From positions 2,914,001-2,978,000 of the forward strand of contig OZ218958.1 of assembly GCA_965112735.1 (NCBI GenBank): a stretch of DNA of 64,000 nucleotides. The letters are read 5' to 3'. Each line of letters starts with the position of its first letter. The stretch's first letter is position 1. Positions 1 through 8,632 of this stretch are shown here, piece by piece. The position numbers were made by a program, and so were the translations under genes. This stretch comes from Phaeosaccion multiseriatum (lineage: Eukaryota; Ochrophyta, other classes). The notes beneath the pieces were generated by a model, which saw only the letters and a program-made list of their open reading frames with translations, did not search any database and was not told where the DNA came from.

Positions 1-1
1 T

Positions 2-364
2 GTCCTCGTAGGTCATAGCACCGGAGCGGCCTGCGCCATGCGACTCTTGGAAGGTGAACACAACCTACTCGGCGCTGTGCTCGTGGCGGCCACTCACACT
101 GATGGGGGGATCGAGGCGGAGGCTAGAAGCGAGTACTTTAATCGCCCGTGGGATTGGGAGAAGATGAAGGGAGGGGCCAAACACATCGTCTGCTTTCACG
201 GCACTGATGATCCGCTCATTCCAGTGGCCGATGCTCGGCATGTGGCCTCCAAGCTCCGTGGGGACAACTTTGAGTACGTGGAGCTGCCCAAGGCGTCGCA
301 CTTTTTCGAGCCCTGGCAGGAAATCCTGGACCAAATGGATGAAAAGTTTGGGAGAAACAGATAG
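2..364 (+). CDS. RBBP9/YdeN-like serine hydrolase, C-terminal part (5' cut by window edge)
   Basis: The frame is open from base 2 and ends at TAG 362-364, giving about 120 residues. It begins with VLVGHSTGAA, whose GHSTG is the nucleophile elbow (GxSxG) of alpha/beta hydrolases. It is followed by HGTDDPLIP, which carries the acid residue, and by ASHFFEP, which carries the catalytic His, so the triad order and spacing are those of the small RBBP9/YdeN serine hydrolases. In that family the whole enzyme is roughly 180-200 residues, so about a third is missing upstream of the window. The family members are intracellular esterases or hydrolases of poorly defined substrate. The internal ATG at 38 lies inside the elbow region and cannot be the true start. 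No intron is needed in the visible part. Family call fairly sure; substrate unknown. Confidence 0.75.
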   Translation, partial: VLVGHSTGAACAMRLLEGEHNLLGAVLVAATHTDGGIEAEARSEYFNRPWDWEKMKGGAKHIVCFHGTDDPLIPVADARHVASKLRGDNFEYVELPKASHFFEPWQEILDQMDEKFGRNR

Positions 365-1652
365 GAAAAGTCTGAACAATACGTACTGCTTAGGAGTGAG
401 GGCCTGCCCTGTGGATGAGACAACCCAAACCTCGTGAGGAGCTTGTGTCGTATGCTATGTGGCGGCATGCGGGCCGTTGAACGAGAGGGGCAGGTCGATT
501 GCTTCAATGGGGCAGAAGAGAGAGAGAGAGAGGTAAGATGCAAGCCTGAGACTTGCGTCTTTAGTTTTCGTCCGTCCGTACGGTCGCCTTCGCTTCCCCT
601 CCCTCTCCCCTTCCCCTCCCCTCCCTTCCCCCTCAGACCGGTGGCAGAGGGGCAGAGGTGTGAAGGTGGACGATTTCATATTGTGGGTGCTCTTCTTGTC
701 GGTAGATGTGTGCGTCGCCAACCCACCCGCTTCAACAGTGTCAGCTCTACCCCCACGGAGCGGGCAGCAAGCAGAGCTTCCCACTGCGCGAAGAGAGAGA
801 AGAGAGGAGAGACGAGAGAGGAGAGCAGGGCAGGGCAGGAGCAGGCAGCGTCTGCTCTCCAGCCGGGAGCTCAGTCCTGCAGCAGTGAGAGCCGCGGCCA
901 CAGTAGATGGCAGCAGATGGCACATGGGGGGAAGAGGAGGGGGGACTTGCTGCTGATATGATGGTGGAGCAGTCGAGGCCTGTGACTCACGCTTCTGTAC
1001 GTATATACTACGAGAGTACTTGTACTTCGCAGAGAACGATGTAAGTTCATGCCCTGACCCACTGTCGGACTGGCCAGTGAGGAGAACAGCTCTGCTTGAC
1101 TTGAGGGAGTGCGGCGGCAGGGGAGGGAGAAGGGCACCCCCCTTGCATTTTCGAGCAGCGCCTGTACCAAAAGTACATTTGGCCCCGTGTGGACGGGAAG
1201 GCACGGGAAGCCCCTGCTCTTCTTGAGCGTCCCCGCGGCGACCCAAGCACGAAAAGCGCGAGACACGGCACGCCCCTTTCCCCTCACGCAGCGAGCGCAC
1301 CACTCCAGTGCCGCTGTGACGAGCGCGTGACACCCAGAGCAGCCAGCCGAAGAGGAGGGTCCCTGCTTTATTTTTATTTTTATTTTTTTTGGGAGTTAAT
1401 TCACTACGTTTATTTATCCGCTTGCCAGCACACTTGTTGATGTTGCCGGTAGAAAGAGACAAAGGCAGGAGTACAGGGGAGAGATTGGAAAGAGAAACGG
1501 AATGAAGGAACACAACACGTGCACGACATCTCAACATCCGGTACTCCCCCCAGCCCCCGCGCCTGCCCCTGTCCCGCCTTTCGCTATGAAGGAGAGCTCC
1601 CCAGGCAGACAAGAGAGAGACAAGCCGTCAGTCGCCCCTCAGTCGTACTACA
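365..1652. other. Spacer without a supported gene
   Basis: This 1.3 kb lies between the end of the hydrolase (+) and the end of the ParA-like gene (-), so the two genes converge on it. It holds pyrimidine-rich stretches (590-640), purine-rich stretches (790-840) and a T-rich run (about 1368-1390). The long open frame on the minus strand at 455-1612 has arginine/serine-rich low-complexity composition and no recognisable domain. I see no gene here. Confidence 0.5.
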
Positions 1653-3761
1653 TCAATAGCCACGGATTACGGCAAGGAAGGGTTCATTTCCTATCTCCTC
1701 AGCTGTCGGCGGTCCTCCACCCCACCTCGAGCGGTTGTCCATGAGGCACCACGTCAGGCGACCGTTGAAGAGGCCTGCACACTCTTCATTAGGGACGAAG
1801 CTTCCAGGCTCCTCGGCGTCCTCGTGCAGTCGTCCATCGGACGGATCTTTGTTGATGAGGGCGAGAATATTGTACGCACATTGGTCGTAGCGCTGGCGAA
1901 ACTGCTCCACAAAGACCAAGTTGCTAACGAGGGCCTTGTTGTTGCCCTTACTTCTCCCGGCAACGTCCACCCGCTTGGAGAGCTGCGCCCGAGTCAGGAA
2001 TCCCACGGGAACACCAAAGTGCTGAGAGAAGGGGCCGCACGTCCAGTGGTTTCGGATCTTACCGAGGAGGCATCGCTGGTTGAGCTCTTCATACACGGCC
2101 TCGGGAATGGACATTTGCACGTGAGTCACCGGAGACATGCCACCCGGGGGCGCAATTTGGCCTTTCGCCTCCACCTGTACGTCTTGCAGGTTGGTAAGCA
2201 TGTCGTACATGTCACCGTACTGTCTGTCCATCTCCGTCTCGGAGGCCTGGGCGGCCCTGTCGTGGTAGACACCCTCCACAGGAAGAGGCGCAATGCACTT
2301 TTCCTCGTGCCCCTTCCCACCCCCTGCCATGAAGTCCCCCATAATGTAGCCAAGGAACTTTGGAAGCGTTTCGCGGAGCTTGATGGGCCGTGCTACACCT
2401 GGCGCAATGTCCGCGTTGACTTCCCTGCGGACATGGTAGTGGTAGCGCTGCAACCAGGATGTTCCCATGTCTTGCCAATTCATGGCCTCGTGATTTTTGG
2501 TCAGTTTCTTGCATAGAGTGACGCTGTTCTCGGTGGAAAAGTCTTCGGGCTTGGTGGCAAGAATAATGTAGTCCGCGTCCAGCAGCATGTTTCGGTTCAG
2601 AATCTGCAGGCTGGGGTTGAGGTCGTAGAACATTATATCGGCTTCCACGGCCGCGGCAATGGTGCGACAGACCTTCTGCACCGCGGTAATGAACAGAGGC
2701 GCACTGGGGTTGCTCGTCGGAGCCACGTCTGCTTGACCTACGCGATCGGCAACGTCTTGAAACAAGTCGCCACCCACGGTGATCCACATCTTGCCCGCGT
2801 TTCGCAGTCCGGGAATGTTCTCCATGTCTACTTCCTCGGGGATGACGCAGTGGACAAATGTTTCCACCGACAGAGGAGTCAGCGCTTCCTGAGCAGTGCG
2901 AACGAGCCTCATCTTTCGAGGGTGGCCCTCCGGCAGATTGAACTGCTCCTGGATACCATAGTCCCTCACCCATCTGGCAGTCTCCTCATCAGTTATGGGC
3001 CGCTTCATAAAGTTGAGGAAGCCTTTTTGGCTCTCGGGGAGTGGGTCGTCTAGTCCATTCTCAGCCCTCCAAGCTTGGAGATTCGCGGCCTCCCAACCCC
3101 GCACCTTGCTCTTAAGCATCGTCCTGGCGGCGTCGCACTGACTGTCCAAATCATTGACCAAGACGGTCAAGCCTCGCATCTTGCACATACTGAAGCTCAA
3201 TGCCCATGTATGGGTGGTCTTGAGGACCCCTCCCTTGGCGTTGAAGATCGCGAGGGCCACAGTCTCCTTCTCGTTTGTGACTTCATTCCGGAGGAAGTTC
3301 TCTGGCTTATCTGGCCTTTCATCCTTCGGCTGTGGATCTTCCTCATCTTCCCCCCCCCCCCCCCTTTCTCCATCCCCCTCGTCACTACTCTCACCGTCGC
3401 AATCTTCCATCAGAATCTCATCCAAGTATTCAGATGTGTCATTGTAATTGGGCCCCCTTTTACATCGTCGATCATGCGAGTCCCGCGTTCGGCCGCCCCC
3501 CGCCTCATCCCTCTCCTCCTCCCCCTCCTCCTCCTCCTCCTCCTCCCGCCCCTCCACCTCATCCAACAATATCAGCTCCTGAGACTGCGTGTCCTCCTCC
3601 GTCAGAGCCTCCTCTTCTTCCTCCTCCTCCGTCTCCTCCTCGTACTCAACTGGCCCCTCCATCTCCTGCGTGTCGCACCCGGGCTCCCATTCGGAGTTAT
3701 CGGGGTCGTCATCGTCCTCCTCCGCCCCCCTCTTTCGCTTCCCTTTGCCTTTCCGGCCCAT
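1653..3761 (-). CDS. ParA/Soj-like P-loop ATPase with acidic N-terminus, intronless
   Basis: A 702-residue protein read from ATG 3761-3759 to TGA 1655-1653 without introns. Residues 1-12 are basic (GRKGKGKRKRG), like a nuclear localisation signal. Residues 13-150 are very acidic with long Glu runs. A ParA-type ATPase core starts near 165: a deviant Walker A KGGVLKTT (176-183), the A' motif NDLDSQ (203-208) and a Walker B FYDLNPS (378-384), followed by a typical ADYIILATKPEDFS strand. The usual ParA Walker A is KGGVGKTT; here the fifth position is Leu instead of Gly. A roughly 300-residue C-terminal part is unfamiliar. ParA proteins position DNA or complexes in bacteria and occur in some large DNA viruses and plastid-bearing protists. 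An intronless gene among intron-rich neighbours hints at transfer (inference). Role unknown. Confidence 0.75.
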   Translation of the reverse strand: MGRKGKGKRKRGAEEDDDDPDNSEWEPGCDTQEMEGPVEYEEETEEEEEEEALTEEDTQSQELILLDEVEGREEEEEEEGEEERDEAGGGRTRDSHDRRCKRGPNYNDTSEYLDEILMEDCDGESSDEGDGERGGGGEDEEDPQPKDERPDKPENFLRNEVTNEKETVALAIFNAKGGVLKTTHTWALSFSMCKMRGLTVLVNDLDSQCDAARTMLKSKVRGWEAANLQAWRAENGLDDPLPESQKGFLNFMKRPITDEETARWVRDYGIQEQFNLPEGHPRKMRLVRTAQEALTPLSVETFVHCVIPEEVDMENIPGLRNAGKMWITVGGDLFQDVADRVGQADVAPTSNPSAPLFITAVQKVCRTIAAAVEADIMFYDLNPSLQILNRNMLLDADYIILATKPEDFSTENSVTLCKKLTKNHEAMNWQDMGTSWLQRYHYHVRREVNADIAPGVARPIKLRETLPKFLGYIMGDFMAGGGKGHEEKCIAPLPVEGVYHDRAAQASETEMDRQYGDMYDMLTNLQDVQVEAKGQIAPPGGMSPVTHVQMSIPEAVYEELNQRCLLGKIRNHWTCGPFSQHFGVPVGFLTRAQLSKRVDVAGRSKGNNKALVSNLVFVEQFRQRYDQCAYNILALINKDPSDGRLHEDAEEPGSFVPNEECAGLFNGRLTWCLMDNRSRWGGGPPTAEEIGNEPFLAVIRGY

Positions 3762-3904
3762 CTGGGATCGATTGTGATTGACTCATTCCGGGCCTACTGC
3801 CCTGGAGCGAGGCCGAATGCTGCGAAGGATTCGGCCCTGCAGGATGACCGATCCGGCGAGTAAGAAAAAAGAAAAAACGTTGCTTTTCTGTAACGTTTTT
3901 TTGC

Positions 3905-4202
3905 GTGTTTTGATGTGTGGGTCGATCTCAAGCCGATCCAAACAGGCTCGAGCTCTCCTCCATGCAGCTCGATGACGGCTTCGTTCTCGTGGTCGTCGTT
4001 GATGGACACGACGTATCCTCCACTGGCCGCGCACACGGCCTGCGCATCACTGTATGGGAGCGGCGTTGGCACGTATGCGTACTACTACTACTACTACTAG
4101 TACTCCGACAAAGGGAAGCTTATAAGGAAATTGGGGAAATGGAGGAGGGGGGAAGGAGATTAGCAGCCCCAGCGCCACCAGCATCATGCATGAGAGCTTC
4201 AT
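3905..4202 (-). pseudogene. Decayed inverted copy of the neighbouring C-type lectin gene
   Basis: Read on the minus strand from an ATG at 4202-4200, the first about 14 codons (MKLSCMMLVALGLL) match the leader of the lectin gene that starts at 4730 on the plus strand. A second stretch (AQAVCAASGGYVVSINDD, about 4050-3990) matches its lectin domain. Between them the frames disagree, and a short (GTA)n expansion at about 4080-4100 puts consecutive TAG codons into the lectin frame. After the equivalent of GLRSTH (about 3920) the match stops, so the second half of the domain, the Cys-rich modules and the tail are absent. The copy lies head-to-head with the intact gene and just upstream of the ParA-like gene. 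It is most simply a truncated, dead inverted duplicate. Confidence 0.75.
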
Positions 4203-4608
4203 GGTGCCATCGCCTTGTTGAGATCACTCCCTGTTCTTGCTTCGTAATGAAAAGGGAGTGGTGGGGATTGCTGAGGCAGATCACTCCAAAAAGAAAAGGG
4301 AATGGGGATGTTTTTTAAGGCGAGCTTTGACAAAAATAATACAATTGAAGACGACAACCTGGACGTTGCAGGGGTGCCGGAGCTGAAAGGGGGTTAAAGA
4401 AACGGGCTTGCATCGGGAGTCTCGGGTGATCACGCATTCTTTTTTTTCCTTCCTTGTTGTAGAGTATCACAACAAATTGAAGGGTGGATATGGTCACGGC
4501 ACAAACATGAAAGGAAGAGAAGGAGTTGGGAGCAGGATGACTGCACAAGCAACAATAGCCCTCTCCACCCCCCTTTCCCACAAACAAGACAGCAAGAGTG
4601 ACACAAGA

Positions 4609-4710
4609 ACAAGAAGAAGAAGAAGAAGAAGAAGAAGAAGAAGAAGAAGAAGAAGAAGAAGAAGAAGAAGAAGAAGAAGAAGAACAAGAAGAACAAGAAG
4701 GGAAAGAAGA
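4609..4710. repeat. (AGA)n microsatellite ending about 20 bases before the lectin start codon
   Basis: Near-perfect AGA triplets, with a few AAC/GGA variants at the 3' end, stop 19 bases before ATG 4730. The same arrangement recurs before the paralogue at 7817, so the repeat belongs to the shared promoter/leader block. Confidence 0.9.
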
Positions 4711-4729
4711 AGGTGAAGCAAGGCACACC

Positions 4730-6362
4730 ATGAAGCTCTCATGCATGATGCTGGTGGCGCTGGGGCTGCTGGTCGGAAAGCTTGAAGCCCAGGAAGCTGA
4801 CGATCCACCAAAACCAATTGCACCACCTCCGCTATCTCCACAATACTCCTTAAGCTTCTCTGGGTCGGAGTACGCACACGTGCCAGCGTGGCTCCCATAT
4901 GATGAGGCGCAGGCCGTGTGCGTGGCCAGTGGAGGATACGTCGTGTCCATCAATGACGACCACGAGAACGAAGCCGTCATCGAGTGGCTTGGAGGAGTGG
5001 TGCAGATCTTCCAACCTGTTTGGATCGGCTTTAGATCGACCCACATCAACTCCCGCAGATACTCTTATGGGTGGGACGACGGCACGAGCTTTATCAGTGG
5101 CACCAGCTTCTACACTGCTTGGGCCCCTGGCGGGCCCAGGGATGAGGATGGCCGTATTGAGAGCTGCACCGTGTACTCGGCGGATTTGGGAGGGTGGAAC
5201 GACGCCAAATGTGATGAGTCTTGGACCTTCGTGTGCGAGCGTCCTACACGTACGTGGCTGATGGGAACCTTTGCTCCAACACCGAGAAGGACCTCGCTTG
5301 TCCTTGCTCCCGCACCTGTCGCTGTCTTGCGGCTGTCGGTACTCCTCGTTATGGCTTGTTCCTCAATCTCTCTTCCAACCCTCCTCCCAACCACTCATTC
5401 TGACAGATTCGACGATTGAAACAGACCTCTTCCCGTGCTGCCGCGAGGAAATGGTGGGCGGAGTCCCTCGAGCCTGCTACGTCGACGAGACCTGCCTCAA
5501 CAGCCCTCCGGGTATCTTCGGTGGACTCGGCTGCAACGCGGACGGAACGGCCAACTGTCGCTTCTGCGGCTGGGGCCCCTACGCCGAAGACATCGCGTGT
5601 CCTCAGGGCCAGGGTGTCCCTCCCACCCCCACCCCCACCCCTGCTCCCGTGAAGTACACCCCTCCTCCTGCCCCGGAGGTGGACTTCTTCCCGTGCTGCC
5701 GCGAGGAAATGTTTGGCGGAGTGCCTCGAGCCTGCTACGTCGACGAGACCTGCCTCGAACCTCTTCGCGGCTTCTTCAGTGGACGCGGCTGCAATGCAGA
5801 TGGAAATGCCAACTGTCGCTTCTGCGGCTGGGGCCCCTACGCCGAAGGCATCCCGTGTCCTCAGGGCCAGGGTGTCCCTCCCACCCCAACCCCCACCCCT
5901 GCTCCCGTGAAGTACACCCCTCCTCCTGTCCCGGAGGTGGACTTCTTCCCGTGCTGCCGCGAGGAAATGGTGGGCGGAGTGCCTCGAGCCTGCTACGTCG
6001 ACGAGACCTGCCTCAACAGCCCTCCCGGCATCTTCGGTGGACTCGGCTGCAACGCGGACGGAACGGCCAACTGTCGCTTCTGCGGTTGGGGCCCCTACGC
6101 CGAAGACATCAAGTGTCCTCAGGGTCATGGTGGCCCCACCCCCGCCCCGGCTCCGACGCCCGCCCCCGTCTACTATCCTCCCCCCACCATTGAGCCGACC
6201 CCTGCTCCCGTGACGTACACCCCTCCTCCGGTTCCGGGGGTGGACTGCGCCAAGCTGGGGTGGCCGGGCAGCTGCGGCGCCTTCACCGACGAAGCCTCGT
6301 GCAACTGCTGGGTCAAGTCCGTCTTCGGGTGCTCTTGGTCGCACGGCAGGTGCAAGCACTGA
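4730..6362 (+). CDS. Secreted C-type lectin fused to three 8-Cys modules
   Basis: Two exons, 4730-5249 and 5407-6362, with a 157-base intron (GTACGT...TGACAG) that keeps phase; 491 residues. The leader (MKLSCMMLVALGLLVGKLEA) is a typical signal peptide. A C-type lectin domain follows (about 48-173), seen in AQAVCVASGGYVVSINDD, the WIG core and the closing WNDAKCDESWTFVCE; WND is a known Ca/sugar-site motif. Exon 2 encodes three copies of a roughly 55-residue module (FPCCREEMVGG, ACYVDETC, GLGCNADG, NCRFCGWGPY, then CP) with eight cysteines each. They are separated by PTPAPV-type proline linkers, and a six-Cys tail ends CSWSHGRCKH. I do not recognise the module as a named family. Secretion and sugar binding are inferred from domains. 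ATG 4730 is chosen because it begins the leader and is conserved in the paralogue. Confidence 0.8.
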
Positions 6363-7364
6363 ATGTGGCCCGAGCAGACCCGTCCTTTGGGGTAGCGGCA
6401 CGCAGCAGCCCCCTGTCAGCAGCAGCTTCTACATGGTCAGCATCAGGACAACACGACGGCGGGTATTTGTGGGACGGTGTGGGTGCGTGCGTGCGTGCGT
6501 GCGTGCGTGTGTTAAGATAGACCTATATAAGATTTCTTTTACCCGTACGCCTCCAAATGTGCCAAAATGCTGCACGCTCAGCGCTCTAACCATATGCCTC
6601 TACGATTTTCCTCCGGAACGGCTCCCCACTGCCTTCTCCTGTAGTACAGGCTCCCCGGTACCTCGTCCAGCACGCTGGGCGCCCCCTTCGTGCGGGAGAA
6701 TCCGCTTGAAGATGACTTTTCACCCGCTTGCACTTTCTGGCCAGCACACACGCTGTGCTTTGTATGCTTCTCTGTCACGCCCATCAATTCTCTTCGTCTG
6801 TCTTCTCTCCTACAGCCACCTCTTCTCCTTCCCCTCCTCTATCTTCTCTCCTGCAGACTTCGAGTCTTTCGCCTTCCCACCCATTTCCTCCACGCGGCAG
6901 CCGATTTCCCGCATGGATTACCTGCAGGCCCACCCACTCAAGTCCGGAGACGCATCGCAGCCAGACCGTTATCTGGAGACGCATCGCAGCCAGACTAACC
7001 TCCTCCTCCTCCTCCTCCTCCTCCTCCTCCTCCTCCTCCTCCTCCTCCTCCTCCTCCTCCTCCTCCTCCTCCTCCTCCTTCTCCTCCTCCTCCTCCCACA
7101 TCCTGCACTCGCCATCTGTGAGTCCCTCCTACTTTTGCTCCTCCTGCCTCCCCTCCCCTTTTCACCTTCCTATCCTCCACTCTCCCTTCTCCCACTTCTT
7201 GCCAACTCCAACTTTCTTCTCGCCTCCTCCTCCCTGCCGAGGGCGCAGCCCGAAGCACCACCTTGTATTTGTGTCGTTCCCGCCCAATTCTTTCATTTTC
7301 CCCTTCCGAAGTCAACAACAAAAAAGAAGCGGCCCATTAAACAGGCATTTATACAAAAGATACA
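6363..7364. other. 3' flank of the lectin gene and repeat-rich spacer
   Basis: The first ~150 bases (to about 6510, ending in a GTGC-rich run) are nearly identical to the flank of the paralogue at 8633-8780. A (CTC)n tract runs about 7001-7095, preceded by two imperfect copies of GGAGACGCATCGCAGCCAGA (about 6945-6995). No gene is supported. Confidence 0.6.
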
Positions 7365-7660
7365 GAAAACATGGAGTTGTGATGCGGGAAGAAATCTCTC
7401 TCATGGATCACGAGCATGTAGCTAGGGGGTTATGGTCACGGTACAGGCACTATGCTAAAGAAGAAAACATGGAGTTGTGATGCGGGAAGACATTTCTCTC
7501 ATGGATCACGAGCATGTAGTTAGGGGTTTATGGTCACGGCACAGGCACTATGAAAAAGGAAGAGAAAACATGGAGTTGTGATGCGGGAAGACATCTCTCA
7601 TGGATCACGAGCATGTAGGGGTTATGGTCACGGAGAGAACATGGAGTTGTGATGCGGGAT
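7365..7660. repeat. Roughly 98-base minisatellite upstream of the Cys-rich paralogue
   Basis: Copies start with AAAACATGGAGTTGTGATGC; the embedded ATGGAGTTG occurs at 7371, 7469, 7570 and 7641, so the spacings are 98, 101 and 71. Each unit also carries CATGGATCACGAGCATGTAG and TATGGTCACGG. The last copy is shortened and runs into the block shared with the promoter of the lectin gene. Confidence 0.85.
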
Positions 7661-7740
7661 GACTGCACAAGCAACAAAATCCCTCTCCACCCCCCTTTCC
7701 CACAAACAAAAGACAGCAAGAGTGACACAACAACAACAAC

Positions 7741-7809
7741 AAGAAGAAGAAGAAGAAGAAGAAGAAGAAGAAGAAGAAGAAGAAGAAGAAGAAGAAGAAG
7801 AAGAAGAAG
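7741..7809. repeat. (AAG)n microsatellite just before the start codon of the Cys-rich paralogue
   Basis: About 23 AAG triplets end eight bases before ATG 7817. Upstream of it, TGACTGCACAAGCAACAA and a Ctrich block are shared with the lectin gene promoter (about 4538-4600). Confidence 0.9.
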
Positions 7810-7816
7810 GCACACC

Positions 7817-8632
7817 ATGAAGCTCTCATGCATGATGCTGTCGGCACTGGGGCTGCTGGTTGGACAGCTTGAAGCTGGCCGTGCAACACCACTTGAGCCA
7901 GACCTCTTCCCGTGCTGCCGCGAGGAAATGGTGGGCGGAGTGCCTCGAGCCTGCTACGTCGACGAGACCTGCCTCCACACCCCTCCGGGTATCTTCGGTG
8001 GACTCGGCTGCAACGCGGACGGAACGGCCAACTGTCGCTTCTGCGGTTGGGGGCCCTACGCCGAAGACATCAAGTGTCCTCAACCCCCCCCCCCTCCCAC
8101 CCCTGCCCCGGTTCCGACGCCTGCCCCCGTGCACTATTATCCTCATCCCACCATTGAGCCAACCCCTGCTCCCGTGTACTACACCCCTCCTCCGGTTCCG
8201 GGGGTGGACTTCTTCCCGTGCTGCCGCGAGGAAATGGTGGGCGGAGTGCCTCGAGCCTGCTACGTCGACGAGACCTGCCTCAACACCCCTCCGGGTATCT
8301 TCGGTGGACTCGGCTGCAACGCGGACGGAACGGCCAACTGTCGCTTCTGCGGTTGGGGGCCCTACGCCGAAGACATCAAGTGTCCTCACACCCCCCCCCC
8401 TCCCACCCCTGCCCCGGTTCCGACGCCTGCCCCCGTGCACTACTATCCTCACCCCACCATTGAGCCGACCCCTGCTCCCGTGTACTACACCCCTCCTCCG
8501 GTTCCGGGGGTGGACTGCACCAAGCTGGGGTGGCCGGGCAGCTGCGGCGCCTTCACCGACGAAGCCTCGTGCAACTGCTGGGTCAAGTCCGTCTTCGGGT
8601 GCTCTTGGTCGCACGGCAGGTGCAAGCACTGA
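7817..8632 (+). CDS. Secreted Cys-rich protein with two 8-Cys modules (lectin-less paralogue)
   Basis: Single exon, 271 residues. The leader (MKLSCMMLSALGLLVGQLEA) matches the upstream lectin gene almost residue for residue, but the lectin domain is missing. The leader runs directly into two copies of the eight-cysteine module (FPCCREEMVGG...CGWGPYAEDIKCP), each followed by a Pro/Thr/Ala/His linker with PTPAPV and HYYPHPTIEPTP. The six-Cys tail ending CSWSHGRCKH closes the protein. The modules and tail are nearly identical in DNA to those at 5420-6362, and the 3' flank is duplicated too, so the pair arose by tandem duplication followed by gain or loss of the lectin exon. Likely an extracellular or cell-surface protein; function unknown. 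Confidence 0.8.
   Translation: MKLSCMMLSALGLLVGQLEAGRATPLEPDLFPCCREEMVGGVPRACYVDETCLHTPPGIFGGLGCNADGTANCRFCGWGPYAEDIKCPQPPPPPTPAPVPTPAPVHYYPHPTIEPTPAPVYYTPPPVPGVDFFPCCREEMVGGVPRACYVDETCLNTPPGIFGGLGCNADGTANCRFCGWGPYAEDIKCPHTPPPPTPAPVPTPAPVHYYPHPTIEPTPAPVYYTPPPVPGVDCTKLGWPGSCGAFTDEASCNCWVKSVFGCSWSHGRCKH

Noticed and set aside
455-1612. 385-residue minus-strand frame
   Set aside because: Arg/Ser/Leu-rich low complexity, no recognisable domain, start not convincing; likely chance in GC-rich DNA.
4315-5049. Minus-strand frame overlapping the lectin gene
   Set aside because: Antisense of the lectin exon, leader and AGA repeat; the sense frame has the complete C-type lectin pattern.
5349-6401. Arg/Gly-rich minus-strand frame opposite the Cys-rich modules (also 7826-8671)
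   Set aside because: Shadow of the coding strand; the plus frame has the signal peptide, ordered cysteines and repeat structure.
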